Origin: a virus | DNA: 64,000 nt | Virus record (IMG/VR): IMGVR_UViG_3300007513_000017 | Span: 26,104 to 90,103 of that record | Strand: one strand, 5' to 3' | In this document: positions 1 to 7,240 of the stretch, one piece after another | Layout: each line of letters begins with the position of its first letter | How positions within the stretch are numbered: the first letter of the stretch is position 1 | Made by a program: the position numbers and the translations under genes | The notes under the pieces: generated by a model | What the model was told of the DNA's origin: nothing | The model's input: the letters and a program-made list of their open reading frames with translations, nothing else | Database searches by the model: none

Positions 1-133
1 CAATAAAATCTCTAGTTTGTTGCTCTTTTAATCGTTTTGTAAATGGGGATTCTTGTGGTTTTGTAATTCTTTTTTTAATTCTGTTTTCAGGAAATAAAAT
101 TAATTTGCCTTTTTTATCTTTATCTTTAGTCAC
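1..133 (-). CDS. Hypothetical protein, partial (runs off left edge)
   Basis: An open frame on the minus strand starts with GTG at 133 and stays open to the window edge, giving about 44 residues. It is Lys-rich and begins VTKDKDKKGKLILFPENR. The GTG overlaps the last codons of the glutaredoxin gene, the tight coupling seen throughout this genome. No domain is recognised. The start is uncertain because no ATG is available, and the C-terminus lies outside the window. Confidence 0.5.
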   Translation of the reverse strand, partial: MTKDKDKKGKLILFPENRIKKRITKPQESPFTKRLKEQQTRDFI

Positions 134-413
134 GGATAATCTCACCTTTAAAATTCACTACACCTTTATTATTAAAATATTCTATAAGTTGATTATATCC
201 ACCGACTAGTTCTCCATCAATCTTGATTTGAGGCATTGCTCTTACCTTCTTACCAATGTCCTTAATCATTTCGTCAACTGACTTAAATTCTTCTAATTTC
301 TTTTCTGTAAAGATTAGACCAAGTCCCTTTAGAAGGGACTTTGCCTTCACACAGTATACACAATTTTGTTTTGAATATACTGTGATATCTTTAATTGCTA
401 ACTTCTTTATCAT
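126..413 (-). CDS. grx: Glutaredoxin
   Basis: A small thioredoxin-fold oxidoreductase of about 95 residues. The active-site motif CVYC (C18-C21 from the chosen start) follows the first beta strand (DITVYSKQNCVYC). A cis-Pro region (RAMPQIKIDGELVGG) and the GG glutathione-binding turn are present, as in classical glutaredoxins. The start at 413 is preferred over 419 because a GAGG ribosome site sits six bases before it. It overlaps the end of the upstream LPP20-like gene. The likely job is to re-reduce the phage NrdA, whose C-terminal CETC pair is intact in this window. Cytoplasmic. Confidence 0.88.
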   Translation of the reverse strand: MIKKLAIKDITVYSKQNCVYCVKAKSLLKGLGLIFTEKKLEEFKSVDEMIKDIGKKVRAMPQIKIDGELVGGYNQLIEYFNNKGVVNFKGEIIRD

Positions 414-1014
414 TGTCATCCTCTTTTTTCATAAGATTTTCAAATGACTTGTTAGCGTGATACTTTAAGTTATAAGCGTCTGTAGCTTGTTCAATTGTAT
501 AGTTGAACATTTTATTATATTCACCTAATGGCAATCTCAAACCTATCCAAGCTCTATAGTAACCGTTCTTTGTTAAGGTTACGTCTTGAGCAAAGATTTC
601 ATATCCTCTAACTGGTGTATCTTTAATAATATTGACCAATACAGATTCTACTTCACTAACAACTGTCTTACTGTTTGATTTACCAATTTCAGTAATAAAT
701 TGTTTTGACTCTTTATTCATCTCCCCTTTGATAATGTCTGCTATTTCAGCTTTCGCTATCATTTTAGCTTTCTCAATTGCGAGATTTAAGTCTGGTGAAA
801 CGCTAGTACCAACTCCAAATATACATTGCTTTTCCTTCTCTTTACCGAATCTTGCTATATCACAAGCTTCCTTTTCAGAAAAATCAGCCATATACCATTT
901 TGGAACAGTATTAACTACTTTACCTTTTTCACTTTTGATTTTATAATTAGCAGCACAATTAGTCAATAATAGACCTAGTACTGTAACTGATAAAATCTTA
1001 ATGTATTTGTTCAT
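391..1014 (-). CDS. LPP20-family outer-membrane lipoprotein
   Basis: This 207-aa protein has a type II signal peptide with lipobox LLTNC (lipidated Cys20). The segment around FGVGTSVSPDLNLAIEKAKM resembles the LPP20 lipoprotein domain: a GVG..S, then an Ala/Lys-rich helix. The C-terminus is a charged tail. It is expected to be anchored in the host cell envelope. A near-consensus sigma-70 promoter lies just upstream at 1038-1066, so it is probably expressed early. Its function in the phage is unknown. Superinfection exclusion or envelope remodelling is only a guess. Confidence 0.7.
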   Translation of the reverse strand: MNKYIKILSVTVLGLLLTNCAANYKIKSEKGKVVNTVPKWYMADFSEKEACDIARFGKEKEKQCIFGVGTSVSPDLNLAIEKAKMIAKAEIADIIKGEMNKESKQFITEIGKSNSKTVVSEVESVLVNIIKDTPVRGYEIFAQDVTLTKNGYYRAWIGLRLPLGEYNKMFNYTIEQATDAYNLKYHANKSFENLMKKEDDNDKEVSN

Positions 1015-1157
1015 TAGTTTTTCACACTCCTTTGTACATTATATAACAGTTCTTGCAATAAGTCAATGCTAGATTGAGCATAACCCAAAAATTCTGTAGC
1101 ACTTACTCCATATACAATAACTAATAGGAGAGCAATTATGATTATATTTTTAATCAT
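1014..1157 (-). CDS. Small exported or membrane microprotein
   Basis: A 47-aa frame coupled at both ends: its ATG overlaps the stop of the gene at 1157-1657, and its TAA overlaps the next gene's ATG (TAATG). The N-terminus is hydrophobic (KNIIIIALLLVIVYGVSA), with a possible signal-peptide cleavage after VSA. A strong promoter (1038-1066) lies inside this frame, which slightly lowers confidence that it is coding. No family recognised. Confidence 0.5.
   Translation of the reverse strand: MIKNIIIIALLLVIVYGVSATEFLGYAQSSIDLLQELLYNVQRSVKN
1038..1066 (-). promoter_or_regulatory. Sigma-70 type promoter
   Basis: Read on the minus strand: TTGACT, 17 bp, TATAAT. It is a near-perfect host housekeeping promoter placed about 25 bases before the LPP20-like lipoprotein gene. 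The -35 context CATTGACT recurs at other promoters in this window. Confidence 0.75.
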
Positions 1158-1657
1158 TATTTTACCTTCCATTCTCCGTACTCATCTAAACACACTTTTC
1201 CGTACGATTTAAAAGCGTGATTCTTACGACTATAATATCTGCAATACTCTGGTGTAGCAGTATTACGGTAGTAAAACTGGGCAAAAAGTTCCCAATAAGA
1301 AGGTGTATCTATACCACTACTTCCATCGGAACAATATAATTTCTCTTCTTTGGATATATTTCCATTTGACTCTTGTTTAATAATAACTTTTATATAACAA
1401 AATTGTTCAGTATCATTTTTAGTTACTGGTTTAACATTATCATATAATATCTTTTGAGAACCATCTACAACTTTTGTACTACGTTGTATAGTTCCATCTG
1501 GATTATGCCACTCTATTTCCATTACTTCAGCAGTTTTTTCAAATTCTTTTTTATTTAAATCACAATCAACACACGCTTGAGCACCACTTACTGCATAAGC
1601 ACACATTAATAATATTATTAATATTGTTGTTGCTAAAATTTTATCTATATTCCACAT
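1157..1657 (-). CDS. Exported hypothetical protein
   Basis: About 166 aa from the start at 1657, which gives a TAATG overlap with the upstream lipoprotein gene and places a signal peptide (IDKILATTILIILLMCAYAV) at the N-terminus. The mature part has several cysteines (CVDC near the N-terminus and others later), consistent with periplasmic disulfides. A longer frame to 1714 would put 19 charged residues in front of the signal peptide and is less likely. No family recognised. Confidence 0.6.
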   Translation of the reverse strand: MWNIDKILATTILIILLMCAYAVSGAQACVDCDLNKKEFEKTAEVMEIEWHNPDGTIQRSTKVVDGSQKILYDNVKPVTKNDTEQFCYIKVIIKQESNGNISKEEKLYCSDGSSGIDTPSYWELFAQFYYRNTATPEYCRYYSRKNHAFKSYGKVCLDEYGEWKVK

Positions 1658-2151
1658 TAATTTTGTACCAATCCTTCTGGTTTTTCTATCCATCTGCCAT
1701 CTGGCAACTGACAAGCAGTTCCAAAAATAACTTCTCTATTAACTCTACCAATTCCAATCATTGGCCAACCTGATGTTATATCTACTGTATGGTCATAATT
1801 TTTACATATTATTGGTCCAATCATATATGACCTTGTTATGTGTATAATTCCTCCATTGCCTGATTGTGAATTATACCAATTTGTATAAGATGAACCGTGT
1901 CCACTTGTATTTAAATGGTCTACAAAAACAGCATTATGTACATCTTTATCACTTTTATATAAAATTTCTGCACCAGCAAAAGCAGAACCAACAGCACACG
2001 TTGCTATCAAATAAGGATTATCTCCTATATACTGTAAGCATATTGTTGTTCCTGTTGTTGCACCTAACACGGCACCTGTATGTGACCTGTTAGCACAATT
2101 TGTTAGTAATATACTAACTAGTAAAATCCATATTATTCTTGCGTATCTCAT
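1657..2151 (-). CDS. 17-kDa surface-antigen-like lipoprotein
   Basis: About 164 aa. A lipoprotein signal ends in LLTNC (Cys19 from the start at 2151). It is followed by a glycine-zipper-like hydrophobic stretch (GAVLGATTGT and GSAFAGAE). The C-terminal end, REVIFGTACQLPDGRW, closely resembles the end of the rickettsial 17-kDa surface antigen family (GTAC..PDG.W). Such proteins sit in the outer membrane of Alphaproteobacteria, so acquisition from a host is plausible. An alternative start at 2175 exists. It sits in a run of small exported proteins. Confidence 0.6.
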   Translation of the reverse strand: MRYARIIWILLVSILLTNCANRSHTGAVLGATTGTTICLQYIGDNPYLIATCAVGSAFAGAEILYKSDKDVHNAVFVDHLNTSGHGSSYTNWYNSQSGNGGIIHITRSYMIGPIICKNYDHTVDITSGWPMIGIGRVNREVIFGTACQLPDGRWIEKPEGLVQN

Positions 2152-2323
2152 CACATATTTTCTGACTATTAACACTCTTTACAATGTAATAATCTTCGTT
2201 ATTATCAATTACATAATTATTAAAACCTTTTTGCTGCCAGAACGTTTGAGCTCTAGCAGTAATAGGTCTGAAATAATGTGTACCATCATTGGCACTTGTA
2301 CAAACAAAATCTCCTGTACTCAT
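2114..2323 (-). CDS. Hypothetical protein, 69 aa
   Basis: The ATG overlaps the stop of the upstream 71-aa exported protein (TAATG at 2323), and its end overlaps the start of the 17-kDa-like lipoprotein. No signal peptide or membrane segment. It contains two cysteines and polar residues. No family recognised. The coupling suggests it is translated as part of the small early operon. Confidence 0.55.
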   Translation of the reverse strand: MSTGDFVCTSANDGTHYFRPITARAQTFWQQKGFNNYVIDNNEDYYIVKSVNSQKICDEIRKNNMDFTS

Positions 2324-2538
2324 TAATTACTCCAGTTAAACATTTTTTTAAATTTCGCAATAGTACTAGCAATTTGGTCTTTACCTTCTTGCCATTTAAC
2401 TTTTTGGAAATCTACCGTAGATTGCTTCTCATTAGCAAACCACGTATTTACTGCATTAATTTTATCTTCAACCATTGTACCTGCGTTAGCAGAAGTTGAC
2501 AGCATAATTAATACTAGTATTGACATCAAAGTTTTCAT
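2323..2538 (-). CDS. Small exported hypothetical protein
   Basis: 71 aa with a clear type I signal peptide (KTLMSILVLIMLSTSANA followed by G). The mature part is short and charged with two Trp. A good ribosome site (AAGGAG) precedes the ATG. Probably a periplasmic early protein. No family recognised. Confidence 0.6.
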   Translation of the reverse strand: MKTLMSILVLIMLSTSANAGTMVEDKINAVNTWFANEKQSTVDFQKVKWQEGKDQIASTIAKFKKMFNWSN

Positions 2539-2551
2539 AATATTCTCCTTA

Positions 2552-2860
2552 TTAATGTATACTCGCTTTTTTAAACGGTTCTATCTTATCTTTTGATTGA
2601 TAAACCGTGTCCATTATTCCGTCATAATCTGCACTAGGCATTACTGACTTCATAATTTTTAATGTTTGACCCAAAATTGTCATATGTACCATAATAGGAT
2701 CATTAACTTTTTCAGTTTCTAATCTCACCCATTCGTGAAAATCATCACAAACAGTTTGTTGTGGGTCAAAAATTTCTTTAATTGTTGGTTTTGGCATATT
2801 ATCTTTTATAGTTTCTATTCTTTCTTCTACTTCTATAATATGAATCTTCTCCTCCGTCAT
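2552..2860 (-). CDS. Hypothetical protein, about 102 aa
   Basis: The start at 2860 (MTEEKIHIIEVEER) is chosen because AGGAGAAG directly precedes it. A longer start at 2905 would overlap the upstream gene by more than 100 bases. The protein is acidic and soluble, with Met-rich helices (MVHMTILGQTLKIMKSVM). No domain recognised. It overlaps the end of the 2799-3176 gene. Confidence 0.5.
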   Translation of the reverse strand: MTEEKIHIIEVEERIETIKDNMPKPTIKEIFDPQQTVCDDFHEWVRLETEKVNDPIMVHMTILGQTLKIMKSVMPSADYDGIMDTVYQSKDKIEPFKKASIH

Positions 2861-3176
2861 CTTCTCCTTCGGATTCAGAAGTTTCAAAAGCCATTTGTTC
2901 AGCATAAGTTCTGCCGAATACTCTTTTATAGAAATGGTCTCTTGGATTTTCAGAAGAATAAGCAGTTATTAAACTGTCCCACTTAATATTTACATCATAT
3001 AGTCCTGGGTCTTTCTCGTTCAGTTCTTTATGGTCTTTACAAAACTGCAATCTATTTGTATGGATATCGTTCTCTTTTTCTTCGTCTGTTTTCTTGTCTG
3101 ATAGTTCAATGTCTTTTTGTTTTGCAACATTAAACTCTTTGTAGATGTTCTCTTTATTATATATTACACTACTCAT
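2799..3176 (-). CDS. Hypothetical early protein
   Basis: About 125 aa from the ATG at 3176. This start is set by the promoter at 3205-3233 and the GAAAGGA ribosome site before it; the frame to 3233 would run through the promoter. The protein is highly charged, with a Lys/Glu-rich N-terminal third and a C-terminal tail of Glu/Gly/Asp followed by Arg/Lys/Tyr. No family recognised. Confidence 0.6.
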   Translation of the reverse strand: MSSVIYNKENIYKEFNVAKQKDIELSDKKTDEEKENDIHTNRLQFCKDHKELNEKDPGLYDVNIKWDSLITAYSSENPRDHFYKRVFGRTYAEQMAFETSESEGEDDGGEDSYYRSRRKNRNYKR

Positions 3177-3204
3177 AATGTATGTTCCTTTCTCAATTGT
3201 CTTA

Positions 3205-3233
3205 ATATTAACATAAATCGTTGCTAATGTCAA
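3205..3233 (-). promoter_or_regulatory. Sigma-70 type promoter, extended -10
   Basis: Minus strand: TTGACA, 17 bp, TAATAT, with TG one base before the -10. It drives the small-gene block from 3176 downward. Confidence 0.75.
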
Positions 3234-3273
3234 TCCTTAAATTATGCTCTATTTTACTCGTTTTCCTGCATTT

Positions 3274-3333
3274 CCGAACCCCTAGCAAGGGCGCTGGTGA
3301 GCTTTTCCAACTACTTTGATAGTCTGCTATAGC
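3274..3333. other. GC-rich non-coding island with inverted repeats
   Basis: Between the end of the 56-aa membrane microprotein and the promoter at 3205 lies a stretch clearly richer in G and C than its surroundings. It holds a CCCT-AGCA-AGGG hairpin (3280-3291), an ACTA/TAGT pair and the palindrome GCTATAGC (3326-3333). There is no U-run after the hairpin on either strand, so it is not a classical terminator. It could be a structured RNA or a protein-binding region. Confidence 0.35.
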
Positions 3334-3337
3334 GGGA

Positions 3338-3508
3338 TTATTCATTTTTTTCATCATTTATCTTATCTATTTTATTCATTAGTCTTTTAGTTCTACCCAA
3401 TAATCTATCAATTAACGTACTCATTTCATTTGATAAAATTATCATATAAACTAAACCTGCCATTGAAAAAATAAACAGGATTAACAATATCATTCCGTTT
3501 CCGTCCAT
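3338..3508 (-). CDS. Single-pass membrane microprotein, 56 aa
   Basis: The start at 3508 lies just downstream of the stop of the 3510-3920 gene. An N-terminal membrane helix (MILLILFIFSMAGLVYMIIL) is followed by a basic, charged tail rich in Arg and Lys. This gives an N-out or N-in single-pass topology with a cytoplasmic-looking tail. No family recognised. Confidence 0.6.
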   Translation of the reverse strand: MDGNGMILLILFIFSMAGLVYMIILSNEMSTLIDRLLGRTKRLMNKIDKINDEKNE

Positions 3509-3509
3509 A

Positions 3510-3920
3510 TTATTTTCCTTTACTCATTTCATTTTCTAGTTCTAACATAGTGTCTATATCAGACTCTTCTTTAGTTCCATAAAGTTCTTTTTCTTCAACT
3601 TCTTTTAGTTGATTTAAGCTATCTTTAGCGGTATCTAAATCATTATCATCAATATTATCAATTATTGAATTAATAGTATCAACTTTATTTGTCATACCAT
3701 TAATGTATAGTTCGTTTTCATTTAATAATGTCATATATTTTTTACCTCCTATTCTTTTTGTCAAATCATATTTTAATATATGCTGTCTTACTTTCTCTCT
3801 TCTTTCTGTATCACTTAAATACTCAACTGGTTTCCAATCTTTACCGTAAATGGTTATATTCATATCATCTACATCATAATAGAATATCAGTTTATCGTAT
3901 ATAATTTTATTACTTACCAT
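3510..3920 (-). CDS. Hypothetical protein, about 136 aa
   Basis: The start at 3920 (MVSNKIIYDKLIFYYDVDD) overlaps the stop of the upstream microprotein (ATGGTAA), typical of translational coupling. The upstream extension to 3977 is out of keeping because that stretch codes the membrane peptide in another frame. The protein is acidic with a Glu/Asp-rich C-terminal half. No domain recognised. Confidence 0.6.
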   Translation of the reverse strand: MVSNKIIYDKLIFYYDVDDMNITIYGKDWKPVEYLSDTERREKVRQHILKYDLTKRIGGKKYMTLLNENELYINGMTNKVDTINSIIDNIDDNDLDTAKDSLNQLKEVEEKELYGTKEESDIDTMLELENEMSKGK

Positions 3921-4021
3921 ATATTTGCTGTTAAAATTAAAATAATCATTGTTGGCACAACTATTGTCATTGGCCAAAAATCTAATAATTCTAATATAAG
4001 TTTTTTTGTTTTCTTTTTCAT
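3914..4021 (-). CDS. Membrane microprotein, 35 aa
   Basis: The ATG overlaps the TGA of the upstream DUF3310-like gene (ATGA) and its own TAA overlaps the next start. It has a Lys-rich N-terminus (KKKTKK) and then one hydrophobic helix (MTIVVPTMIILILTANIW). The overlaps on both sides are the main evidence that it is real. Confidence 0.6.
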   Translation of the reverse strand: MKKKTKKLILELLDFWPMTIVVPTMIILILTANIW

Positions 4022-4344
4022 TTTGTAACTGATAATTCTTTTATTGTTTGTTGTATTTCTTCCATATTAGGTTCCATTAAAGTGGATCCGTTTTCTTCAC
4101 TATTGATTAATAAAACAATATAGTGTATTGCTTTATATAAATCTAATTTGTTTCTACCGTTTTTTTTACCGTATCTCATAAGGTATTTTATTGCATTTGA
4201 TAAACTGAAATCTTTGTCTATATCTAAATGTCTTAATATGTCTTGTACTTGGAAACCTTCTTTAGTAGTTGAATAATGTTTAGAATAAGTTGTCTTAATA
4301 TATTCTAATACTTCATTTAATATTTTATCTTCTTTATATTTCAT
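4018..4344 (-). CDS. DUF3310-like protein
   Basis: 108 aa. The segment SLSNAIKYLMRYGKKNGRNK then LDLYKAIHYIVLLI matches the helical signature of DUF3310, a small phage family linked to nucleotide-kinase-like or SaV-like proteins (F.lGNaiKY..R...Kn...DL.Ka..Yl). The biochemical role is not established. It is coupled by overlap to membrane microproteins on both sides. Confidence 0.65.
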   Translation of the reverse strand: MKYKEDKILNEVLEYIKTTYSKHYSTTKEGFQVQDILRHLDIDKDFSLSNAIKYLMRYGKKNGRNKLDLYKAIHYIVLLINSEENGSTLMEPNMEEIQQTIKELSVTK

Positions 4345-4508
4345 TAGTCCGTATCTCCGTTATTTAAATCTCTTAATGATTTTTGAACACTTGTTAATTC
4401 TTCTTTTGGTTTATTAGATTTACTTCCGTAATATAAAGCAACAGCAAATCCAATTACTGTTAAAATAATTCCGATAAACATAAGTCCAAATCCGTGTGCT
4501 AAATCCAT
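4344..4508 (-). CDS. Membrane microprotein, 54 aa
   Basis: TAATG overlaps at both ends couple it to the genes at 4508 and 4344. One strong membrane helix (LMFIGIILTVIGFAVALYYG) is followed by a polar tail. No family recognised. Confidence 0.65.
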   Translation of the reverse strand: MDLAHGFGLMFIGIILTVIGFAVALYYGSKSNKPKEELTSVQKSLRDLNNGDTD

Positions 4509-4957
4509 TATTTACTCTCTACTAGTTTATAACTGTTATTAGGGTTTAATGCTTCGTGTAAATCATCAAGTGGTGATTCTTCTTTATCAACAACTTTACC
4601 GTCTGCTGTGACTATATCATTTTCTAAAGCGTATGTGTCTAACTCAACATCACCGTTTTCTATAGCATTTTCTAAACCGTCATAGTCATCATAAACAACT
4701 TTTGCAACATATTCAGTTTTATCTGAATCTGTATAGTTGGCGTCTGTCATATAGGTTTCAACACCGTTTTTTTCTTCTGCTATATCTTTAGTAATTTTAC
4801 TATAATCAATTCCGCAATCACTTAATTTAGTGTCTGCTTCTTCTTGATTTTTAGCAAGACAATCTTGTTCTATGCATAAAGTATAATAAGTTTTCTTTCT
4901 GTATAGGTTTTTACCGATATCGTCTTTTCCGATATATTGGTCTGTTATATTACTCAT
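4508..4957 (-). CDS. Acidic hypothetical protein, 149 aa
   Basis: Strongly acidic (many Asp and Glu), soluble, with two cysteines near residues 28 and 48. Its start overlaps the end of the 79-aa gene by four bases (ATGA). Strong negative charge can mark DNA-mimic proteins, but there is no specific evidence of that here. Confidence 0.6.
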   Translation of the reverse strand: MSNITDQYIGKDDIGKNLYRKKTYYTLCIEQDCLAKNQEEADTKLSDCGIDYSKITKDIAEEKNGVETYMTDANYTDSDKTEYVAKVVYDDYDGLENAIENGDVELDTYALENDIVTADGKVVDKEESPLDDLHEALNPNNSYKLVESK

Positions 4958-5193
4958 ATTGTACCGTCCTCTCTCATTTTTTGTACTTCGTTTTGTCTTT
5001 CAGCAATAACAAGGTCAATCCACTCTTCTGCGTCATCTGAAGAATCAATTCCTTCCATTGCAATGTTATAATTTGTTTCAGTAAGTTTTTTTAAAGCAAC
5101 GTCTTTAGTCATTTCACCTTCTAATAACTTGCTTTCAATCTTACTTAAAAATTCAGTTGCTTGGTCCCAAGCGAGATTTTTAGTTGCACTCAT
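4954..5193 (-). CDS. Hypothetical protein, 79 aa
   Basis: A small acidic, helical protein whose ATG overlaps the TAA of the upstream gene. No cysteine, signal or membrane segment. No family recognised. Part of the early operon driven from 5660. Confidence 0.6.
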   Translation of the reverse strand: MSATKNLAWDQATEFLSKIESKLLEGEMTKDVALKKLTETNYNIAMEGIDSSDDAEEWIDLVIAERQNEVQKMREDGTI

Positions 5194-5648
5194 TAGTTTA
5201 GTCCTTTCATTTGTTCTACTTTTCTTTTATTAGGGTTTAATTTATATGTTAATTCTTTATTAAAATCTTTTCTGAAAGATTGTCTGTCATAAGATTGACC
5301 GTAATCATTAAACATATTCATATCATCTTTAGCAGTATCACCGAATACTTGTTCGTATGTTTTATAATATTCATCTTGGTCTATCAATTCAACTTTAGTT
5401 ACGTTTTGAAAGTTAACAGCAGGTTCTTTATAATTCCAATCACAAAATTTAAGAATTTTCATCTTCATAGATTTTGTATTGAATTTGTCTTTGAATTTAT
5501 ATGGAACGTTTCTATAGATAGTTTCATATGCATAAAAGAATTCTTGGTCATCTGGATCAATATATTCTCTTAAATAAACTACATTAAAAGTATAGTCAAC
5601 GTCATTTAATTTTACTTGTTTTGATTTATTCATAGTGTTTGTTTTCAT
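5193..5648 (-). CDS. Hypothetical early protein, 151 aa
   Basis: First gene after the promoter at 5660-5688. It is charged and aromatic-rich (many Tyr, Phe), with no recognised domain. The ATG at 5648 lies only about 11 bases from the -10 hexamer, so the mRNA would be nearly leaderless. A second in-frame ATG (MNKSKQ) 15 bases later is an alternative start. Confidence 0.65.
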   Translation of the reverse strand: MKTNTMNKSKQVKLNDVDYTFNVVYLREYIDPDDQEFFYAYETIYRNVPYKFKDKFNTKSMKMKILKFCDWNYKEPAVNFQNVTKVELIDQDEYYKTYEQVFGDTAKDDMNMFNDYGQSYDRQSFRKDFNKELTYKLNPNKRKVEQMKGLN

Positions 5649-5659
5649 AGTATGTGTAT

Positions 5660-5688
5660 ACTATATCACCGATAATCGGGATTGTCAA
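5660..5688 (-). promoter_or_regulatory. Sigma-70 type promoter with internal palindrome
   Basis: Minus strand: TTGACA, 17 bp, TATAGT with an upstream TG. The spacer contains CCGAT-T-ATCGG, an 11-bp perfect palindrome between the -35 and -10. A repressor bound there would block transcription. Confidence 0.75.
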
Positions 5689-5744
5689 GTACTAATTTAC
5701 GTTGATTTTACTGGGTTTTTAGAGATATTTGTTCTTGTTTTGTT

Positions 5745-6422
5745 CTAATTCCACAATTCCTTGACCCATTTTTCGTCTGAATCGTGTGGTAAAGGTCTAC
5801 CGTGAAATACTGCAACTTTAGCTTTTTCTTTCTTTTCAAACTTCCACTCACTTTTATGAAATCTAGGGTTTTGTCTACTATGCCATTTATAAGAATATGT
5901 CCATTCGTCTGGCATAACTTTTAGGTATTGACTACCTTTAACTAATCTGGACATTGCGTTTTGGTCGCCTTGCAATTTCATTAAATCAGTTTTATCTTCT
6001 AAAAACTTATTCCATACTAATTTAGTTGCAACTTCATTATTGAATTTCATTATACTTGAATTATACTCTTCCGTTTTTATATTGAAATCGTTTATTACAC
6101 CAAATGTCATATCATCACCAAATGTCGCTAACTCATTAATGTTATCTAAAATCACTACATCTAAATCCATATATAAACAAGGTCCAACCAAGTTTGCTTC
6201 TTCACTAAACAGTTGCATTTTATTCCACCAACCATCATAATCGTGAAATCTAAACTTTCTAAACTGTATGTCGCCTTTTAATATCTTTTGAGGTTTTACG
6301 TGGTCTGAAAAACATATAAACCTATGGGGTATGGTTAAATGTCTTTCTACCATATTGTATAGCACTTGTACATAATCTAATGAATACTTTGTTCCATAAT
6401 ATACACAGCAAAAATTCATCAT
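5745..6422 (-). CDS. GT-A type glycosyltransferase
   Basis: 225 aa. The N-terminus (NFCCVYYGTKYS) and the metal-binding DLDVVIL motif after CLYM match GT-A fold transferases of the GT8-like kind, where the DxD aspartates bind the nucleotide-sugar metal. A C-terminal HGRPLPH may complete the site. It is the last gene of a long sugar locus and overlaps the previous gene by four bases. The sugar and acceptor are unknown; a surface glycan of host or virion is likely. Confidence 0.7.
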   Translation of the reverse strand: MMNFCCVYYGTKYSLDYVQVLYNMVERHLTIPHRFICFSDHVKPQKILKGDIQFRKFRFHDYDGWWNKMQLFSEEANLVGPCLYMDLDVVILDNINELATFGDDMTFGVINDFNIKTEEYNSSIMKFNNEVATKLVWNKFLEDKTDLMKLQGDQNAMSRLVKGSQYLKVMPDEWTYSYKWHSRQNPRFHKSEWKFEKKEKAKVAVFHGRPLPHDSDEKWVKELWN

Positions 6423-7240
6423 ACGTTTTGTTCTCGTAATGTTCTATAAGCAGTTCCATCTGTAATTTCAGATATTGTAAATTGATTTTCTGCAATCATC
6501 TTTAACCATTCTGTTATAGTCTTTCGTCCTGGTCTCATTGGTTTGTTTATAAACTTTATATCTTTTGATGAAACAAATGACGCTATATTTCGTTGATGGC
6601 ATATTACAGGTACTTGATTTAATATTGAATCAATAGCAGATAAACTCATATTGGTTACCAAACAATGAGCATTTTTTAAGTCTTCTTTAATATCTGTATT
6701 CCAAAACTCATTACCAGGTCTAGGTTTATTTCTAAATCTAACTGGTTTATCTGTATGTTCTGCTATCTGTTTTGTTGCTTGTTCAACCCATTGTGATTGG
6801 CTCATACCATTGATTTGGTAAGTTACCGTTTCAGAAGAAGGTGCTACTAGTATATGAGTTGTTTCTCCAGTATTCCACCCTTTAAACTGTACGTCAATCC
6901 CTTGATGCTCTAGTTTCTGTAATCTTGAACCAGGTCCAACTTTGCACCTAATCGTGTGTATATTACCTTTACATATTCTAAAATATGTCTTATCGTAATC
7001 GTGTATTTTAGGTTCTGGATATCTTGTAATTTGTTGTGTTAAATAACCAACATCTACGTACCACCATTCCTCACCACTCTCCATACATTTACGTATTTCT
7101 TTTCTATTCTGTCCAGCTAAACCCCAAAAAAAGTGAACAGGTTTATCTGTATCAGTCCAACCTTTTTCTATGGCAGGAAATAACTGTTTACTTAAACATT
7201 TATCCCAAGGTATATTATGCGTTATTATCATAAGTTTCAA
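6419..7240 (-). CDS. GT-B-like / capsule-biosynthesis-type protein (paralogue 1)
   Basis: 273 aa. The C-terminal half has a layout typical of capsule export or glycerophosphotransferase-like GT-B proteins: a VRFRNKPRPG stretch, then a nucleotide-binding-like segment (AHCLVTNMSLSAIDSILNQV then PVICHQ). The extreme C-terminus (NQFTISEITDGTAYRTL) is nearly repeated in the protein at 8267-9019, showing duplication. It sits beside GMP reductase and other transferases. Confidence 0.55.
   Translation of the reverse strand: MKLMIITHNIPWDKCLSKQLFPAIEKGWTDTDKPVHFFWGLAGQNRKEIRKCMESGEEWWYVDVGYLTQQITRYPEPKIHDYDKTYFRICKGNIHTIRCKVGPGSRLQKLEHQGIDVQFKGWNTGETTHILVAPSSETVTYQINGMSQSQWVEQATKQIAEHTDKPVRFRNKPRPGNEFWNTDIKEDLKNAHCLVTNMSLSAIDSILNQVPVICHQRNIASFVSSKDIKFINKPMRPGRKTITEWLKMIAENQFTISEITDGTAYRTLREQNV

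Noticed and set aside
3274-3333. Possible tRNA in the GC-rich island (a GGTTCG-like string)
   Set aside because: No acceptor stem, anticodon arm or CCA-end fold could be drawn around it on either strand.
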